This document shows, piece after piece, positions 63,932 to 64,000 of a DNA stretch of 64,000 nucleotides (position 1 is the stretch's first letter; each line of letters begins with the position of its first letter). The notes under the pieces were generated by a model. It was not told where the DNA came from and made no database searches. It saw nothing but the letters and a program-made list of their open reading frames with translations. The stretch comes from Amphibacillus sp. MSJ-3 (lineage in GTDB: Bacteria > Bacillota > Bacilli > Bacillales > Amphibacillaceae). The DNA lies in NCBI RefSeq assembly GCF_018919165.1, contig NZ_JAHLQM010000003.1:1-64000 (forward strand). The letters are read 5' to 3'. Both the position numbers and the translations under genes were made by a program.

Positions 63932-63960
63932 TTGACGTTTTGTTTTTTTCTTAGTAGAAT
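63932..63960 (+). promoter_or_regulatory. Promoter for the gene beyond the window
   Basis: TTGACG (63932-63937) and TAGAAT (63955-63960), 17 bp apart. No gene start is seen before the window ends. Confidence 0.5.
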
Positions 63961-64000
63961 GAAGCATGTAATTAAATAAATCGATCTAAATTCGTCGTAT

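Noticed and set aside
1-64000. tRNA or rRNA genes, complete prophage
   Set aside because: No cloverleaf with a GTTCGANTC arm, no rRNA-like sequence and no phage structural genes were seen.

Overview
This window is AT-rich chromosomal DNA from a low-GC Gram-positive bacterium, most likely a member of the Bacillaceae (halophilic/alkaliphilic, sugar-fermenting type). The evidence is the Shine-Dalgarno style (AAAGGAGG), the Bacillus-type MoxR/DUF58/transglutaminase trio, fru, rib and guaA loci, LPXTG-like and lipobox signals, an FMN riboswitch, a purine riboswitch, a perfect CcpA (cre) box, and dispersed repeats of the sort common in Bacillaceae. No rRNA or tRNA gene was seen. The species cannot be fixed from the sequence.

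Layout. 0.1-4.5 kb: MoxR ATPase, DUF58 protein and transglutaminase membrane protein. 5.2-6.4 kb: isochorismatase-type amidase and YfcE-type phosphoesterase. 6.4-9.1 kb: repeat-rich DNA around an esterase and a nucleoside deaminase. 9.4-14.3 kb: a giant wall-anchored metallophosphoesterase. 14.3-27.5 kb: an accessory island. 27.8-29.6 kb: guaA with its own guanine riboswitch and terminators. 30-34 kb: a LysR regulator divergent from an acetyltransferase/SDR/RibD-like cluster. 34-41.6 kb: DegV, lipoproteins, DUF421, DUF72, a CAP-domain protein and a lipoprotein serpin. 41.9-45.5 kb: fructose PTS operon. 46.1 kb: TauE-type exporter. 47.5-51.1 kb: riboflavin operon under an FMN riboswitch. 52.1-58.6 kb: secreted multi-CBM amylase and a glucoside-type PTS permease. 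58.8-63.9 kb: TetR regulator and an ABC exporter with a long extracellular coiled coil.

The accessory island is the most notable part. It is the wreck of a Tn916/Tn5801-type integrative conjugative element lying against the 3' end of guaA, a known insertion site for that family. What remains is the coupling ATPase gene tcpA (split by an IS21-family element with a clear 7-bp target duplication), the relaxase gene mobT (stopped by TGA), an orf19-like membrane protein (stopped), ardA (frameshifted) and a surface-protein gene (stopped). Where the rest of the transfer and integration genes should be, there is an intact four-gene type II CBASS anti-phage operon: CD-NTase, E1/E2 fusion Cap2, JAB protease Cap3, then a two-transmembrane effector that I cannot assign to a known Cap family. 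An intact SieB-like superinfection-exclusion gene sits in the same island. Transfer functions have decayed while defence genes stay open, so the island looks retained for defence.

A second surprise is guaA itself. The glutaminase domain has Asp where the catalytic Cys should be, although the ATP-pyrophosphatase domain looks intact, and the gene is under a guanine riboswitch. A third is a set of at least five dispersed repeat families. One consists of 28-bp tandem units ending in hexamer arrays, another of 71-bp hairpin elements, and they recur together at several intergenic sites.
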